Notes: generated by a model not told the origin, from the letters alone. A stretch of DNA of 64,000 nt from Turritopsis dohrnii (GCA_027922465.2 BQMF02000292.1:248001-312000), one strand, 5' to 3'; counted from the first letter of the stretch, positions 1-12,490 are shown. A program made the numbers and translations.

Positions 1-970
1 GTCTGTTGGCATGTGGTTTGGGTTCCCTTATCGTAGTTGCAGTGGGAGTTGCATTTGGATTTAGTGAATTCCTCTGAGGGTATCTATCCATCATACATGT
101 ACTCTGCAGATAATCGGTTGGTATTAGCTCTCTTGATGGTTGGATTTTGCCTTTGAACTTGACTTCCCTGTGGGCTAAGCCTAGACTAAGTCGATTGGGT
201 TTTAGAGTTGCTCCACTGGAGACCCTTTCCTCTGAGCTATCAGGTGGTATCAAGATTGATTCCTTTTCAGTAGACTCGTGTAGATGCTTCTGGTCTTGTC
301 CCTCGGACGCATGGACCTTGTTTCTATCCATGGGTATTTGAATTAGATCCATCTTGAGCAAATCATTATTGAGTAGTTTCGGCGAGTTCAAGAAGCCGTA
401 TTTGGCTGAATCCGGTTGTAGGTCTCCGGATTCATCCTGATTCCGTGAACTTCCGTGTCCGTATTCGATTATGTCCTGTGGATCTAAGTGTTCAGGTTCT
501 CCCTGATTGGAAGGTTCGATGTACAGTCGAGAGAAATTGTCAAGGAAGTTCTTATCGACCACTTCAGACTCTTCAGGATTCGCGGTAGATTGGATACTTC
601 GTCTCCAACTTTCAATACGAGTTCTTTGTGTCATAGAAGACGCAAGTGATGATGGAGGGTCATCCTCTCTGTCCACAAAGTATTGCGATATATTTGCGAG
701 ACAATCATTCGCCCTTATGGATAGGTCATCGATCCATTTGTCGTTGAACTCGGGGTGGTCATCAGGCAGTAAAAGCATGACTTCCTCATGTCTCTGGATG
801 GCTTGAGTCTTCTCTTCCTCTAGCGCGTCTTTAAGAAATTGCAACTTCGTTCGACTTCCCCGGGACGCTACGTGTTTTTCGATTTCTGTAATCATCTTCC
901 CGATTGAGTATTTCTTTCCGTTGCGTTTGCGTTTAGCTTGGGAAATTTGGCGTTCAATGCTTGCGGCCAT
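1..970 (-). CDS. LTR retrotransposon gag, BEL/Pao-like, 5' part (runs off window)
   Basis: On the minus strand an uninterrupted frame starts at ATG 970 and is still open at base 1, about 323 codons. The start is basic (a KRKRNGKK stretch), followed by a charged helical region with a LLPDDHPEF motif and a long hydrophilic, acidic, Pro/Ser-rich segment. This resembles the N-terminal part of BEL/Pao gag proteins (charged helical region with a conserved LLP-D segment); no zinc knuckle is reached before the edge. GC content is clearly higher than in flanking DNA, which fits a foreign, recently inserted element. The stretch upstream contains a minus-strand TATA box, as expected for an LTR. Being intact over 970 bp suggests a young copy. 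It could alternatively be another LTR superfamily or a host protein; the family call is inference from the helical motif and context. Confidence 0.6.
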   Translation of the reverse strand, partial: MAASIERQISQAKRKRNGKKYSIGKMITEIEKHVASRGSRTKLQFLKDALEEEKTQAIQRHEEVMLLLPDDHPEFNDKWIDDLSIRANDCLANISQYFVDREDDPPSSLASSMTQRTRIESWRRSIQSTANPEESEVVDKNFLDNFSRLYIEPSNQGEPEHLDPQDIIEYGHGSSRNQDESGDLQPDSAKYGFLNSPKLLNNDLLKMDLIQIPMDRNKVHASEGQDQKHLHESTEKESILIPPDSSEERVSSGATLKPNRLSLGLAHREVKFKGKIQPSRELIPTDYLQSTCMMDRYPQRNSLNPNATPTATTIREPKPHANR

Positions 971-1960
971 TGTGTGCGAGCGTAGATGGCAGATGCGACG
1001 TCAGGCCACGGTAGCCCGTAGAAAGCCACGGAAAGCGTTTTGGTAATTCGATGCAATATGGTGGTTTGATTCGATCGGGCGTTCGTTTGGGAATCAATTC
1101 ATTCGGGTCGATTGCAAGTAAACGGTTGTGGCTATTCGCTGCTTTGGTTTTCGTTGGCTTATATATAGGTGGTGGCAGGTGGGCGGCAGTATCAAGTTGC
1201 TGGTGGTATTTTGTGGCGCAACAAAACTGGGCAGAGCCGCGTACACAAATGCCGAGCTAAGTGGTAATGAGGATAGGAGTCTGAGTCAGGCGGTATTAAT
1301 GTGTAAATGGGAGGTCAGACGGTCTGGACGCTGGGAAACGGATCAAGCGGTATCAGAGCGTAAAATCCAGGTCAGACGGTATTCAAACAGGATTGTGGGT
1401 AGGTAACCAAAGGTGGGTAGGTATGGCTGGTGCCGAAGTATCTTGTGTAGTCCCTCCCCTTTTCAGCCGAAACCAAACTTCAAACCCTTTAGACAAATGA
1501 ATTATACTGTCTCAGGTAAACAGCGTGGTTCCAGTCTTTCACTAACAACTTCTCCAACATGCAATCTCCTCCGGTGATCTCTATCTTGTCTTGTCAGGAG
1601 CCACAAATATCAAAACCATAAATTGAATGTCAAATAAATGAATCCAGTATACAATTTCTTCTTTCGATGCTACTGATGAGTTATTGTAAAGAGTTGACTT
1701 CGTCAAATCAAAGCGAATTTCGTTTCAGAGTCAGTGAGTTATGCATTTTACATATGAAAACAAACCTTTTCATCGAATTATATTTTTTCGTCTATATAAC
1801 ACACTAATGATAACTCATCCTGACGAGCAGAATGAGCTAACAAAAAATACAGATTTATAGCTGTGGTGGTCCCAAGGTAATTATCTTAGTAATCGGAACA
1901 AAAAAACACGCAACAATAAACTCTCTACGTCATATTGAGAGTGAAGTTGCGTAACAATAG
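971..1960 (-). promoter_or_regulatory. Leader and probable 5' LTR with TATA box
   Basis: A minus-strand TATATATAA lies at 1159-1167, about 190 bp before the gag start, the expected position for an LTR promoter. The minus strand at about 1957 begins TGTTACGC, a plausible LTR 5' end, but I could not confirm the matching 3' end or a primer-binding site because the other LTR is outside the window. No host gene is seen here. Confidence 0.35.
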
Positions 1961-2017
1961 GTGACGTGGTCCCTGCGTCGGTACCTCTGAGTCATTTCAC
2001 TGTTCGTGATGAAGTGG

Positions 2018-2455
2018 TCAATTTGATGACCTTTCTTGCTCCTTGGGTGAACCCATGTAGTATAGCCATTTTTTCAGAAAATCGGTTGTTGTAACCTTGA
2101 GGTTGTTAATGGATATATACGAGAGTAAACGTCTTCCTGAGTCATTGATGTGCGGAAGTCCAAATTTTCCAAGCGGACGGTTATCGATTTCGACTGATTG
2201 ACCCATACTAAAGTTGGTATCAGCTCCAATGACAAGTATATTGTTTATATTTTTACAAGAGATAAACATATTTAGACGATCAAGGAAGTCATTGATAAAA
2301 ACACCAGTGTCTCTTTTCTGATGGTCTTTCAACAACAGTCTTATAGCGATTATACATGGTGCTCCTGGATCGGTATGTAATTCACAACCAGCGACACTCC
2401 ATGCGTTAACACTGTCTCGATTTAAAGCAATGGCTACACCCTGGGAACCTCTTTT
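2018..2455 (-). pseudogene. LINE endonuclease (EEP) fragment
   Basis: A 145-codon minus-strand frame, open from 2455 (a stop lies just upstream) to the stop at 2018, reads as the exonuclease-endonuclease-phosphatase domain of a non-LTR retrotransposon. Typical blocks are a GSQGVAIAL start, an AIRLLLKD strand, VIGADTN (the catalytic GD-N block, here GADTN) and the following GRRLL...NNL block. It lacks the domain's beginning and end and has no reverse transcriptase attached, so it is a truncated relic. The motif wording differs from the LINE at the right edge of the window, so it belongs to another LINE lineage. Confidence 0.6.
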
Positions 2456-4077
2456 TTACCGGTTTGCAACAATTTCCAGACTAGACCAGATTAGATCAAT
2501 TTGTACTGACCGTACTCTAATAGTTCACTACTGTTGGCAAGTTTCTTGTAAATAATCTGCAAGAGCGTTCCTTTTGGAAATAACATTGGACAGTTCCTGA
2601 AGCCTAGCAATCTGACTTTATTCCTCTGACATTTTGCGAGATGATTTAAACTTTTTTTATATTTTCTTTCGATTGCGTTTGACCATTATGTTCCCTTTGG
2701 TTCTGAGCCGTAGAAAAAATTGGAGTTTGATTGCACAGACCTACGATGAGTGGAAGCCCGTAGGGTTTGCAGGGCTCAATGTCTCTTGGAATGAGCAACT
2801 GCTTCTTTCATCATGATGTCATATCCTTCTCCTATTTTAGGTGTGGCAGCAGACCGCTCTTAGGGTTTTGGGATTTGACCACCACACCCTTTCTTGTTAG
2901 TTTTCTATAAGAACAACTTATTCCTATTTATAAAATGTTAATATAGGAATTTTTTATCTTTCCTGCCGTAGATATAAATAGATGTGAATATCCTTATTCA
3001 CAAAGAACAAAAGAACTCAAAAACATTTGTTTTTCTTTCAAAAATTGTTCTAGTTGTAATTAATCCATTATCTGAGGAAAAACCATTAGGCCACTTAAAA
3101 GAGGAAATACGAACTGTATGTTTACAACACATAAACTAGAGGGAAATAGCTGATAAATGAATTACTTAATTAAAAAATAAACTGTTATTCTTATGTTATT
3201 CTTTTGTTTGTTATATAATATTTAACATTACAATGGGGTTTCTTATGCTGCATAGTAAATCAGAGAATATTTTCAACCATTATCATTACAATTATGTTGT
3301 AAAATAACCCAAATTGTCACTTTCTAATTACCTTGTCTTTTAATTTGTTACATGTGGAAATAAAAATTGGACAGTGGGTCAAAATGCAACAATAAATAAA
3401 TGTAGCTAAAAGATAGCAGGAAAAGAAATTGAGAAAAAAAACATATAGAAGAATCTGTTGCTCACATTTTCTATGCAAGCACTTTTTACACCAATCTATT
3501 TTACTAAAAAATCCCTAATAGTTCTGATATTTTTAATTCTTTATTATCCTTTATTATCACTAACTGTCCATTACAATAAAACATAATGTATTAAAGCTAT
3601 GCAATCGTGTAGACGCTGTCTCCTGCCAAAATAGTCTTTATGATAGATCAATAGATATTTTATAGCTAATTGTCAAGATATCAAAACATTGTACATCACA
3701 AATGAATTCATCTTTGAATCTATAGCTTTTTCTCATTCCTAAAAGCTGTCAGGCCTTTTTTGCACCTTTTGAGCTCGGCTAGCAAATTTAGTGTATAAAA
3801 AATGTTAAGAAACTTTCATATGAAAAATGTCAACAAACATTATTTTCATTTGTGTGACCTAAATCGCTGATATATGGTAGCCAAAAGTGTCTTAGAGATT
3901 TCTGACTATATTTGTTCTTGTCGAAAATTGCTTCATTCCCCTACACTCCACTCTGCAATAAGTGTTTTCTAGGTGATACACATTTTATGAAATTATGGTG
4001 ATTACTGCGAAAAAATCAATACTAACATGTTGTTGCTTTATTATAGTTTTTTCCTTAGAAATGATGCTTTTCTTTAG
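2456..4077. other. Non-coding interval; possible upstream aminotransferase exon at 3054-3115
   Basis: Mostly AT-rich with no convincing gene. At 3054-3115 (+) there is a short open stretch flanked by TTCTAG and GTATGT whose 3' phase (0) matches the 5' phase of the first confident aminotransferase exon at 4078. It could be the missing N-terminal exon, but the protein match is weak, so it is not included in the gene model. Confidence 0.25.
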
Positions 4078-7000
4078 AACAGTGGTAATGATAAACTTGG
4101 TTATGGACCAAATCTTGGGTTGCCTGTATTTTTGGAAACATTGGCTAAATTCCTTACCCAACAATATCAATCTCCCATTGATAGGTGATGCTTTAGATTC
4201 TTATAGCAGATAGCATTAACATGATATTTAATACCCAGTTCATACACAGATGAAAGATTTAAGTAAGAATTTTTGCAAAACCAAAACTTGATAGATCTAT
4301 TTCAAGGGCGTCAAAGGAAGTCTTGTTTTCGAACATTAATGCCTTTGGGAAGTTCTTAAATTTATCCCTAATTAATCACTACAGAAATGAAAAAGTTCAT
4401 TTGTGCCATTTAACTTCAGAATTTCAAACATTAAGGGATATACAACTTTTGATATGTTGTAGTTCAAACCTGATGGCAACCTATAGTGCTTCTTATGGTT
4501 GGATATTGTTGGTAGAACATTTCTTAGAAAAGAACGACTATGTGTTTTTTGAAGATTTGACATTTCCCAAAGCTATAGGCGGTGCTGCAAATTTTGGACT
4601 GAATATAGAAACAGGTAAGTCACTGTTTTCAAGTTTTTAGTTGCGATTAAAATCTCTCTTTTTCTTGTGTAATATAATTACATAATATCTGGCGAAGGGG
4701 TGGCAAAAGTATTTGAGTCTTTTTTTGGGGTGTCATCAGGTGTCATCCCACACATTTTTTTGATCATCTTTTGGAGTTCCACAACCTGGGTATGCTTTCT
4801 GTTCTTAATTTTGCAATTTTATTTTTATTCCCCAACTTTAGAGTCATCATTTTCGCAAAAAGTCGAAATAAAAGAATTATGAACCAGAAGGTTGAAAGAT
4901 GAATGAATTTAAAAAAAAGAGAAGATGTGTTGGTGATTATTTTTTCTGTTCACCATACTTTTTCATTAGTTTAAAATGTTCAGTTAAAGATCTACTTCGA
5001 AAGCTACTACAAAAGAAACCATCCACTATATTTTTTGTTTGACCTGATTGCTATCTTGGTGATTAAGCGTGGTTTACACTTGAGGCTAACACTGAGTTAA
5101 GCACAGAACACATAATGAGATTTTTCCTTATCTCTGAGTTTGCCCATCATTACCTCATCGTTAGCTGATGTTTTGAAATCAAAATTTTTTTGATTTGGTA
5201 AGAACATTGTGCCAGTGTCTTTATGTCAATACAAATTAAATCACAATGAATTTTGACAATATATTTCGATCTTATATGATAATATTCAGGTCTAAAATAT
5301 ACGATATTACAAGATTAAAATCTAGAAGTAAAAATTATTTTATAAACAACTACACACACAGTAAAAAGCTACATTAAATGAAAAGCAGACAAAATTTTTT
5401 TTTTTTGATATTTTTTTGATATTTTTATTCAGCTAACGATGAGATAAGAACGATTCCTCTAATCCTCAAAGGAAGGACTTCACAAAAAACAAAATTAAGG
5501 AAAAGTCTTAATGATGTCATAGAGCCCCTGCCCCAAAACATTTGCTCAAATTTTTATCGGTTAAGCGCTGGTCAAATGAACGCAACATTTCATGCAACAT
5601 TTGATGAAAAATGTTGCAATCGTTTGAGGGGGTGGTTATTATTTTCTTTCAATATTGCCTAAAACATTTCATGTACTGAAACAAAAAGTCTTTTCAAAAT
5701 AGGATATCCTATTTATATAGGATATGCTAACTATTCGATTTGACGTTCGATTTATCGTTCGACATTCAAAATGTTTTAAGAAATGATGTTTTGATATGTC
5801 AAATGAATGCAACATCATAAAAAAGGCTGCAACACTATTGCAACACGTTACAACAAAATGATGTAACTGTTCATAGAAGTTGTACACCTGCATAAAAAAA
5901 AACCATACGATGTCAAACCTGAATTTTTTTTTCTAGTATCCCAGACCAGGTAAATTATTTTTGACAGGTTCACTCAACCCAGGAACTGAACCACATAAAG
6001 GCACATAAATAACTTTGTCCTGTAGAAATAAAAGAATTGAACAATTCCCTACTTTTAACCAAAAGCATATTTTTATACCCAGTGGCAAGTAACTTCTCAC
6101 TATTCGTACAAATGCATGTGTGTAGCATAATGTGCAAAAACTTTTTACGGGTTCAAAGTAGTCGAGTAGGTTTATCAGGTTTATCAGTTCCCTTTTCTTT
6201 TGAGTCTGGAGTGCCTTTTTAGTCATTTCTTAAGTCTTTCGCTGCTTTCAACTAATTTTTTTCTTTTCCAAAGATTTTATCATATTTTTAACAGTCAATG
6301 TACAATATATATTTTATTTTAACATTGATAACAGCAATTTTATTTTGTTGATGTGATCATCCTGTGTAAATGTTCATCATAAATAAATAAATAAATAAAT
6401 TACTTTCTGCACTGGAGATGTGAAACACAACCAAACGTGGAAACACTAAAAATGCACTATTATTGATGAAAAACATTTTTTATATGGAGAAGATGAAAAG
6501 TAAATTTTATATAATGCAAGCAACAACATAACACAAAACTATACACCAAGGCATACAAAAGCAACAATCCTACAATCCTACTATCCTACTATATAATGCG
6601 TATAAATCCATATATGCGTATGCCCCCAACCCTAACCCTAACCCTAACCCTAACACAGTGCCATGTGTAAAAAATTTTTATGGGTTCCCTAACACTGAAG
6701 TTAAATGATAAAGGTTTCGTAAAATTATTTTTTACCCTGGAGACGTAAAACAGAACCAAACATCAATACACTTAAAATCCGATACTATTAACAAAAATTG
6801 TGTTTTTGATATGCAGAAGACTTAACGTATAAACAAATATAACACCAAAGCAAACATTAAACAATAGCAGTACAAAATGAATTGAAACAAATCGATACCT
6901 TCCAACTGTATTTTTTTTTTTTGTCCTAAAGTTATATTGGACCAGGATTTTTGAAATAATCTGTTCTTCACCAACTTTCAGCATCATGATTTTAAACCAT

Positions 7001-10000
7001 TAGTTTCATTTCTTCATTGTTATTTTTTTTTATTTTGAATATCTAAAAGAAAAAAGATTTCAAGTGTATAATGATACAAAAAACCCTAACAAATACTATG
7101 ACGAAATCAACAGAAAAATAAAACAACCTAAAATAAACAAGATGCCCTTACGGGCAGAAAGATCTCTGCAAAATCTGTTGAAGCATGAAAAATATGTTTT
7201 GATATTTTATGAAATTCGACAGAAAATGTTGCATGATCTAGGTGGGCTCGAACCACCGACCTTTTGGTTAACAGCCGAGCATTAGCCAACTGCGCCACGG
7301 AACCACATGTGTATATGTATTGTATTATACAGGTTTTTTGACTCTTCTGTTTACAAAACGTTAAGAACTTCTTTTTAGTTAGAAAAGGATGTTCACAGTC
7401 CAAAATAATTAGTTTCTTCTATAAATTTTGTTTTTTTATCTTAAAATAGGTTTTATGTCTAAAAATATGTTTAATATTGATCAAAGAAACTTTTGTAAAT
7501 CTTTCGCTGATATGCAATGCACGGTGCTTTGGTTTCATGTAAATGCACGCACAAGATTCAAAAAACTGCTAGGTTTAGACAGTAAGAAAAAAAAGAAAAA
7601 CAAAGCTGGTTGTAATTCTTGCTTTCGCAGAAATCTAATAATTAAAAACATAAACTTAATGGCAGAATTTGTATAGCTAAAGATTGTAGTCTAACATCAA
7701 CCTACTGTGAATCTGTGAGTTCTCATGCAAATTAACAATAAAAACATTATAAAAAAAGTCAGACATGAGTGAGATGAGGCAGAGCAATATTCCTGATAGA
7801 TTGGTAACGGATTTCTCTATTCAGAAATAAAAATAACTATCTTTCATAGTAATTCAATCAAAAGATATTTTTTGTGAAACACCGGTACTTTTTTTCAGTA
7901 CATTCAATTACAGGGAAATTGTAGTTATACTACAAGATACTACATCTATCAAATAAACAACAGAAAATCTTTGAACACTAAGGATAATTACCTGTTCATG
8001 ACACTTATAAAGGGAAAACATTAAACAAGGTCTCCAAAATAAGTTTACTGGATTGTCCTCAACCTTCCACCTACAGTAGTCAGTACAGCAATCATTAAAA
8101 TGTCATCATTTTTTTAGTTGCAACAGACGAAGATGGCATCATAATAGCTGATTTTGAAGAGCGTCTAAGGGAATGTCAACCAAAGTCTACTCATGCACTA
8201 ACAGATAGAAAACCTTATTGGGCTATTGTATATTTATTGACTATATGTCATAATCCACTAGGAATTAATTATTCTAAAGGTAAGTGTTTGGAACAGTTAA
8301 GATGTCGTTATAGCAAATTTCTTTGTTATGTTCATATATTTAAGTGCAATATTGTCAATACTATCTATTTGGTAAAGCATTACAACATTGGATCTGGCAA
8401 ACACACTAGTTGGTCAGCTTTTGATGGAAGTACCACCAAAACTATGTTACCTTTCATAGGTGATCATCGAGCAAGTAAAGTATTATTGGTCCTAGCCTAC
8501 ACATATTTACTGTACTCTAGCAATTTCAATCTAAAAAGGGGAAGTGTTGCTAGTGACAAAACGTTTTTATATATTGTCATGAACAAGTGCCCTGTCATAT
8601 CATCATATTCATTTATATTAGAATCTTTAAACAGCATCTTCCATGTTTGTTTAGATAATCATGAGAAAGTAAGAAACAAAAATATATTTGTCATTATCAT
8701 GTTATTCCATGTAAATGTCTCATCGTAGACCTAGTCGTTTTTCTATGGCAACATTGTACATGAATATATCAACTGTTACTTTATTCTGTTTGCTTGCAGC
8801 CGAAATGTCAAAAACAACAATAATGGTTGTGCTTTCCTTACTTATCACTACGTTTTTGTATCTCACTTGAAAGAATGGTACTGAAATGGAACTACCAAAA
8901 GATTTTTTACAAGTTTTTGACTCACATCAAGTTGAGAAAACGGAACTAACAGATTCATATTATTTTAGAACGTTGTGAGGATGTAATTAAACTTGCAAGG
9001 AAGTACAACGTGTTGATTGTGACTGATGAAGTGTATTTTTTCTACCAATACAATTTAAAAGATGGCGAAAATCCTGGAAATCGACTCATTTCTTATGATA
9101 ATCCGTAATTTTCTTTTTTATATATTTGAAGTAATCAGTGTCAATTCTATCTTATTTTTATCCTGATTATCATCTTTTGGGTTTTAGAAAGGATAGTGAT
9201 TATGGAAATGGTCATGTCATATCAAATGGTTCACTTTCCAAAGTCATTTTTCCAGGGTTACGTATAGGTTGGCTGGAAGGATCAAAATGGATGATCAACC
9301 AAATTTCTTCAAGGTAAAAGCTTTGAATTGTTGGCACTTTTGAAAGTGTGTTCAACATGTACTCAACAAGTCAGTTTCAAAAACACCATTTAGACCCGAT
9401 GTTATCAGCGGTGGAGGCTATAATACTTTCAACCAAGGATTAACTGCTGCCATATTAAGCAATCCTGAATTTCAGACATTTTTAGAAAATATTAAAAAGA
9501 ACTTCCAGGTAAATTTTCGACTTTCTTTTGTTCCAGGTAAATTCCATTTTCGACTTTTCCTTTTGTATCCTGGGTAAACTGTTATAAAAGCGACAAGCCA
9601 CTTAAAGCATTATTTCACATGCACGTAAATTTTACGTAAGTTCTTACGACTTAAACAATGTTCATTCATTCTCGTCTGACGGCAAAAAAATCCGTTCGTG
9701 TGGCATGCTTTCGGAAAGTCTTTGTAAGGTCTTACGGACGTTCACAAGTCTCCGTAAAAACGTTCGAAAAATTAGATCGAACGTTCGAAATAACGTTTTT
9801 CGTGAGAAATTGACTACATATTTTCTATATAATCAAAACAAACAAATATTGAGTGAGCAAGGAAATGGTCGACGTTGAAGATGATATACTTCATTAAAAT
9901 AAAAAAGGAATAGAACAAGTTCTTTTTGTTGCTTAAAAAATGACCATTTTTTAGTAGTAATGTTGCTTAATTTGTTGCTAAGTATTAATTGAAAAAATAT

Positions 10001-11641
10001 TTATTTCCAGTCTTGAAAACCTTTGTCTAAGCTTAAGTATCTAAGCACAAAGTCTCGGACATAGTACTGCAACCAAGTGTAACCACCTAGTGTAACAATT
10101 TTAAGAAATGTGCTGTAGCTATGCTAGTGCTGCATCATTTCAAAATTTCATGTTGCTAATTTATGTAAGATCCTTGTAGTACTGTTTGTTTAACTTTTTG
10201 AGAAAATTTACTAGTGTTGCTTATAAACGTGTTGCTTATAAAAAAAAACGTGTATAAAAAGAGAATAATTAATTTTTAGACGGTGCAATAACAACAATAA
10301 ACGCTCTTCCTGTCAAAAATGTTGGTTGATATGCACCACTGATTAATCTGTCAAAATTTAGCAGGTCTTATCCAAAACTTTCTACTTTTTGCTTTCCTTG
10401 TTTGCATCTTTTTTTGTCTTCTACGACGTCTACGCCGTAACGTAATGAACAGTGTTGCCAAAATTGTGCGCTCCTGTATCGCTGCTATCTTGCAATTACA
10501 ATAGAGAATAGATAAAAAATAATGATCTATTTCCGAGCGTTCGAAAAGTATTGTATTATTTAATGCAATAAATTGTACGTGTAGTGAATGAAAGGGCTTT
10601 TTTTCAGAAGAACTTACGAAAAACGTTCGTACATATGAAACAAGCTTAAGCAATTTAAAGGCAAGCACACATAAACGTTTCCCACTTTTCCTCTAGTAGC
10701 CATTAAACTGATAAATAGTGGCATTTTTAGTTTGTAGTTCAAAATATCTCATTTTGTTTACCCTTTAAGAAGACCTCTCACACCTTTTTCATTCCATAGC
10801 TGTTATTAAAAAGCACTTGCAAGTATCTGAAAGAAAATCTACCAGAAGATGTTACTTTCAAGGAGCCAAAAGTAAGATGTCAAGATAAGAATAATGAAGT
10901 GTTTCATTAAAACCTTAAGTTTATTGCACCCCTTTGAAGTGTTTTATTAAAACCTTAAGTTTATTGGACCCCCTGTAGACCTAGAACTCGTTCAAGGTCT
11001 GTCCTATAAAGATGCTTACAATATCTTGTTGATATCTAGGGTGGTTTCGTGTTGTGGATTGAAATGCCACTCGCATATAAAGTATCCGGTAAGTTTTAAA
11101 TGAAGAAAAGATGTTGTTCACTTCATATTATCCTTTAACAACTGTAGTGATTTTAAAGTACTGCACATATCCCAATAAATTGATATAGGAAACTCATATA
11201 TATGAACTTATTAACCAATCTTGTTACGTGGTGATTTCTTGTTGTGGCAATGAACGTGGTGTGTGAGAGGACACTCGGCAATGAATTCAGGCCAGGGTCA
11301 TGTTGGTAAAGAGGACAGTGTTAAATGGATTTCTTTATTAGGTTACATCAAAATGTTTATCTCATGTTTCTGCCACTTTCTAACTTCTTTGTAGATTTGA
11401 ATAAAAGGTTAGAGAAATATGGATTAGATGTTGAACCAGGACCTAAGTAAGATCTTTTAACTTACTTTTTGTTGTTTTTAATATTATGAAAGCTCGCTTT
11501 GGAAGCATTTGTATCTTTAGTTACAATGCATTAAAAGAATTTGAAAATTGTTTCCGGTTGTGCTTCACGAACTTACCTGAAGAGGTTCTCATGGTTTCAC
11601 TGGAATTGCTTTGTAAGGAAATGAAAGAGATGATGACGTAA
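4078..11641 (+). CDS. PLP-dependent class I/II aminotransferase, YER152C-like, 10 exons
   Basis: Exons: 4078-4184, 4436-4614, 8118-8279, 8969-9104, 9188-9313, 9394-9508, 10800-10871, 11040-11088, 11395-11446, 11521-11641. All nine junctions keep phase with GT-AG borders, giving 372 aa without a stop; the N-terminal exon is not identified. The order of conserved blocks is that of fold-type I aminotransferases: LGYGPNLG in exon 1, HNPLG after the fourth strand (exon 3), VTDEVY (the PLP-pyridine Asp, exon 4), SNGSLSK with the Schiff-base Lys followed by PGLRIGW (exon 5), GGFVLW (exon 7) and FRLCFT with the carboxylate-binding Arg (last exon). The closest known type is the YER152C / 2-aminoadipate-aminotransferase-like group, cytosolic or mitochondrial enzymes of uncertain substrate. 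The usual TCGAS-like PLP phosphate loop appears as LICCSSN, a divergence to check. The acceptor of the second exon (TTAAG) is weak; other junctions are good. Confidence 0.82.
6627..6656. repeat. Interstitial telomere-like CCCTAA repeats
   Basis: Four to five perfect CCCTAA units in tandem. TTAGGG is the telomeric repeat of cnidarians and vertebrates. The position inside an intron repeat makes this an interstitial tract rather than a chromosome end. Confidence 0.85.
7235..7304 (-). tRNA. tRNA-Asn-like sequence (GTT anticodon), probably a pseudo-tRNA inside a repeat
   Basis: The minus strand carries a TGGCGCAGTTGG box A, a CTGTTAA anticodon loop (GTT) and a GGTTCGAGCC T-loop with a perfect 5-bp T-stem. 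The acceptor arms (GGTTCCG and TAGATCA) do not pair, so it is unlikely to be a working tRNA. Both flanks match the repeat at 62.4-62.7 kb, showing that it travels as part of a mobile element. Confidence 0.55.
9590..10680. mobile_element. Probable MITE in aminotransferase intron (degenerate inverted ends)
   Basis: The interval between exons 6 and 7 begins with TTTCACATGCACGTAAATTT...ACGTAAGTTCTTACG and ends with a similar sequence in reverse (GAACTTACGAAAAACGTTCGTACATATGAAA). These look like imperfect terminal inverted repeats. GTTCGAA-type palindromes cluster just inside the left end. No coding capacity is seen and the target duplication was not resolved. Confidence 0.35.
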
Positions 11642-12377
11642 TTGAAAAAATTGATAGTGAATAGATAGAGGCTTTAGATTTTTACTATTTTTATTCTACA
11701 TGAGGATTTTTTTAGTATTTGTTAAGTACTTTTTTCGCTCTTTTTTCTTCCATCTCTGCTGCATCGTAAAAATTAATGCCATCAAGAATTAACTTTAAAA
11801 AGGTCAGTAGTAGCATTATATATTTTATTATATATTTTATTATATATTTTATTATCATGTTGTGGTTTGAGCATCTCACTTGCATGGTATTAAAAAATTT
11901 TGGGACTTTAGATGATATATTTTTGTTGTTGTTGTTTTTTTTTATTTATGAAAATGAATAGTGTTATAAATTTATAACGCAAAAAGGAAGTAACCCAGTG
12001 GGTAAATTGGAACAAAAGCCACTACGACCAAGAGTGTTTGTATTGAAATAGTATATATAATTTCTATTGAGTATACTCCTTCACAGTGATTTTTCAACAA
12101 ATGTGTGCAAAAGTATCACAAGTTTTGGTTCCTTTTATGTTTGTTCATTAATGAAAGTGATAGTGATGACAATGAACAGTGATGAAGCTATTCTAATGTG
12201 TTTTCATCACAATTTTTGTATGTTGACATATATGTCATAATCCACATCCACCGGAGATAACAAAGTTGCTTGTATATTAACTTTGTCATCTCTGGTCATT
12301 GCTGTGTTTATGTTTTATTACACCCAAAAGAACACAAATGAAATGTTTTTGACTTCTATAGATCATAGATATACTGA
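11642..12377. other. Non-coding interval with TATTTTAT microsatellite
   Basis: Between the aminotransferase stop and the first MITE I see only AT-rich sequence, including a run of TATATTTTATTA units at 11816-11855. No gene is supported. Confidence 0.6.
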
Positions 12378-12380
12378 TAG

Positions 12381-12490
12381 ATACCGTATTCTCTCAAATA
12401 AGCGCCCGGGCGCTTATAATTTTTTTTTGGAAATTAGGGGGGCGCTTATTAGAGAGGGGCGCTAATTGGAGAGGGGCGCTTATAAAAACA
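12381..12490 (+). mobile_element. Partial MITE end with GCGCTTAT sub-repeats
   Basis: Starts TACCGTATTCTCTCAAATAAG and continues with several GGGGCGCTTAT units. It resembles the left end of the complete element at 21603-22048 (TACCGTAATGCTTCGATTAG). No matching right end is present, so it is truncated. Confidence 0.5.

Larger units (their letters stand above)
5935..7690 (-). mobile_element. Copy of the fold-back/tRNA-carrying repeat family, inside an aminotransferase intron
   Basis: About 1.7 kb of the 3.5 kb third-exon intron belongs to the repeat family best seen at 60508-63626. The left end reads CTAGTATCCC like that element's terminus. The segment 7127-7690, read on the minus strand, matches 62155-62680 closely, including the tRNA-like core and the GCCCGTAAGGGCATC tail. 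A (AAAT)n tract at about 6380 and telomere-like repeats at 6627-6652 lie inside. I did not find a clean right terminus, so the boundary is approximate. Confidence 0.5.

Noticed and set aside
5933..6226. 97-codon minus-strand ORF
   Set aside because: Falls inside the fold-back family repeat and has no recognisable domain.
10351..10668. 105-codon minus-strand ORF in an aminotransferase intron
   Set aside because: It lies within a probable MITE and contains a low-complexity Arg run; no domain seen.
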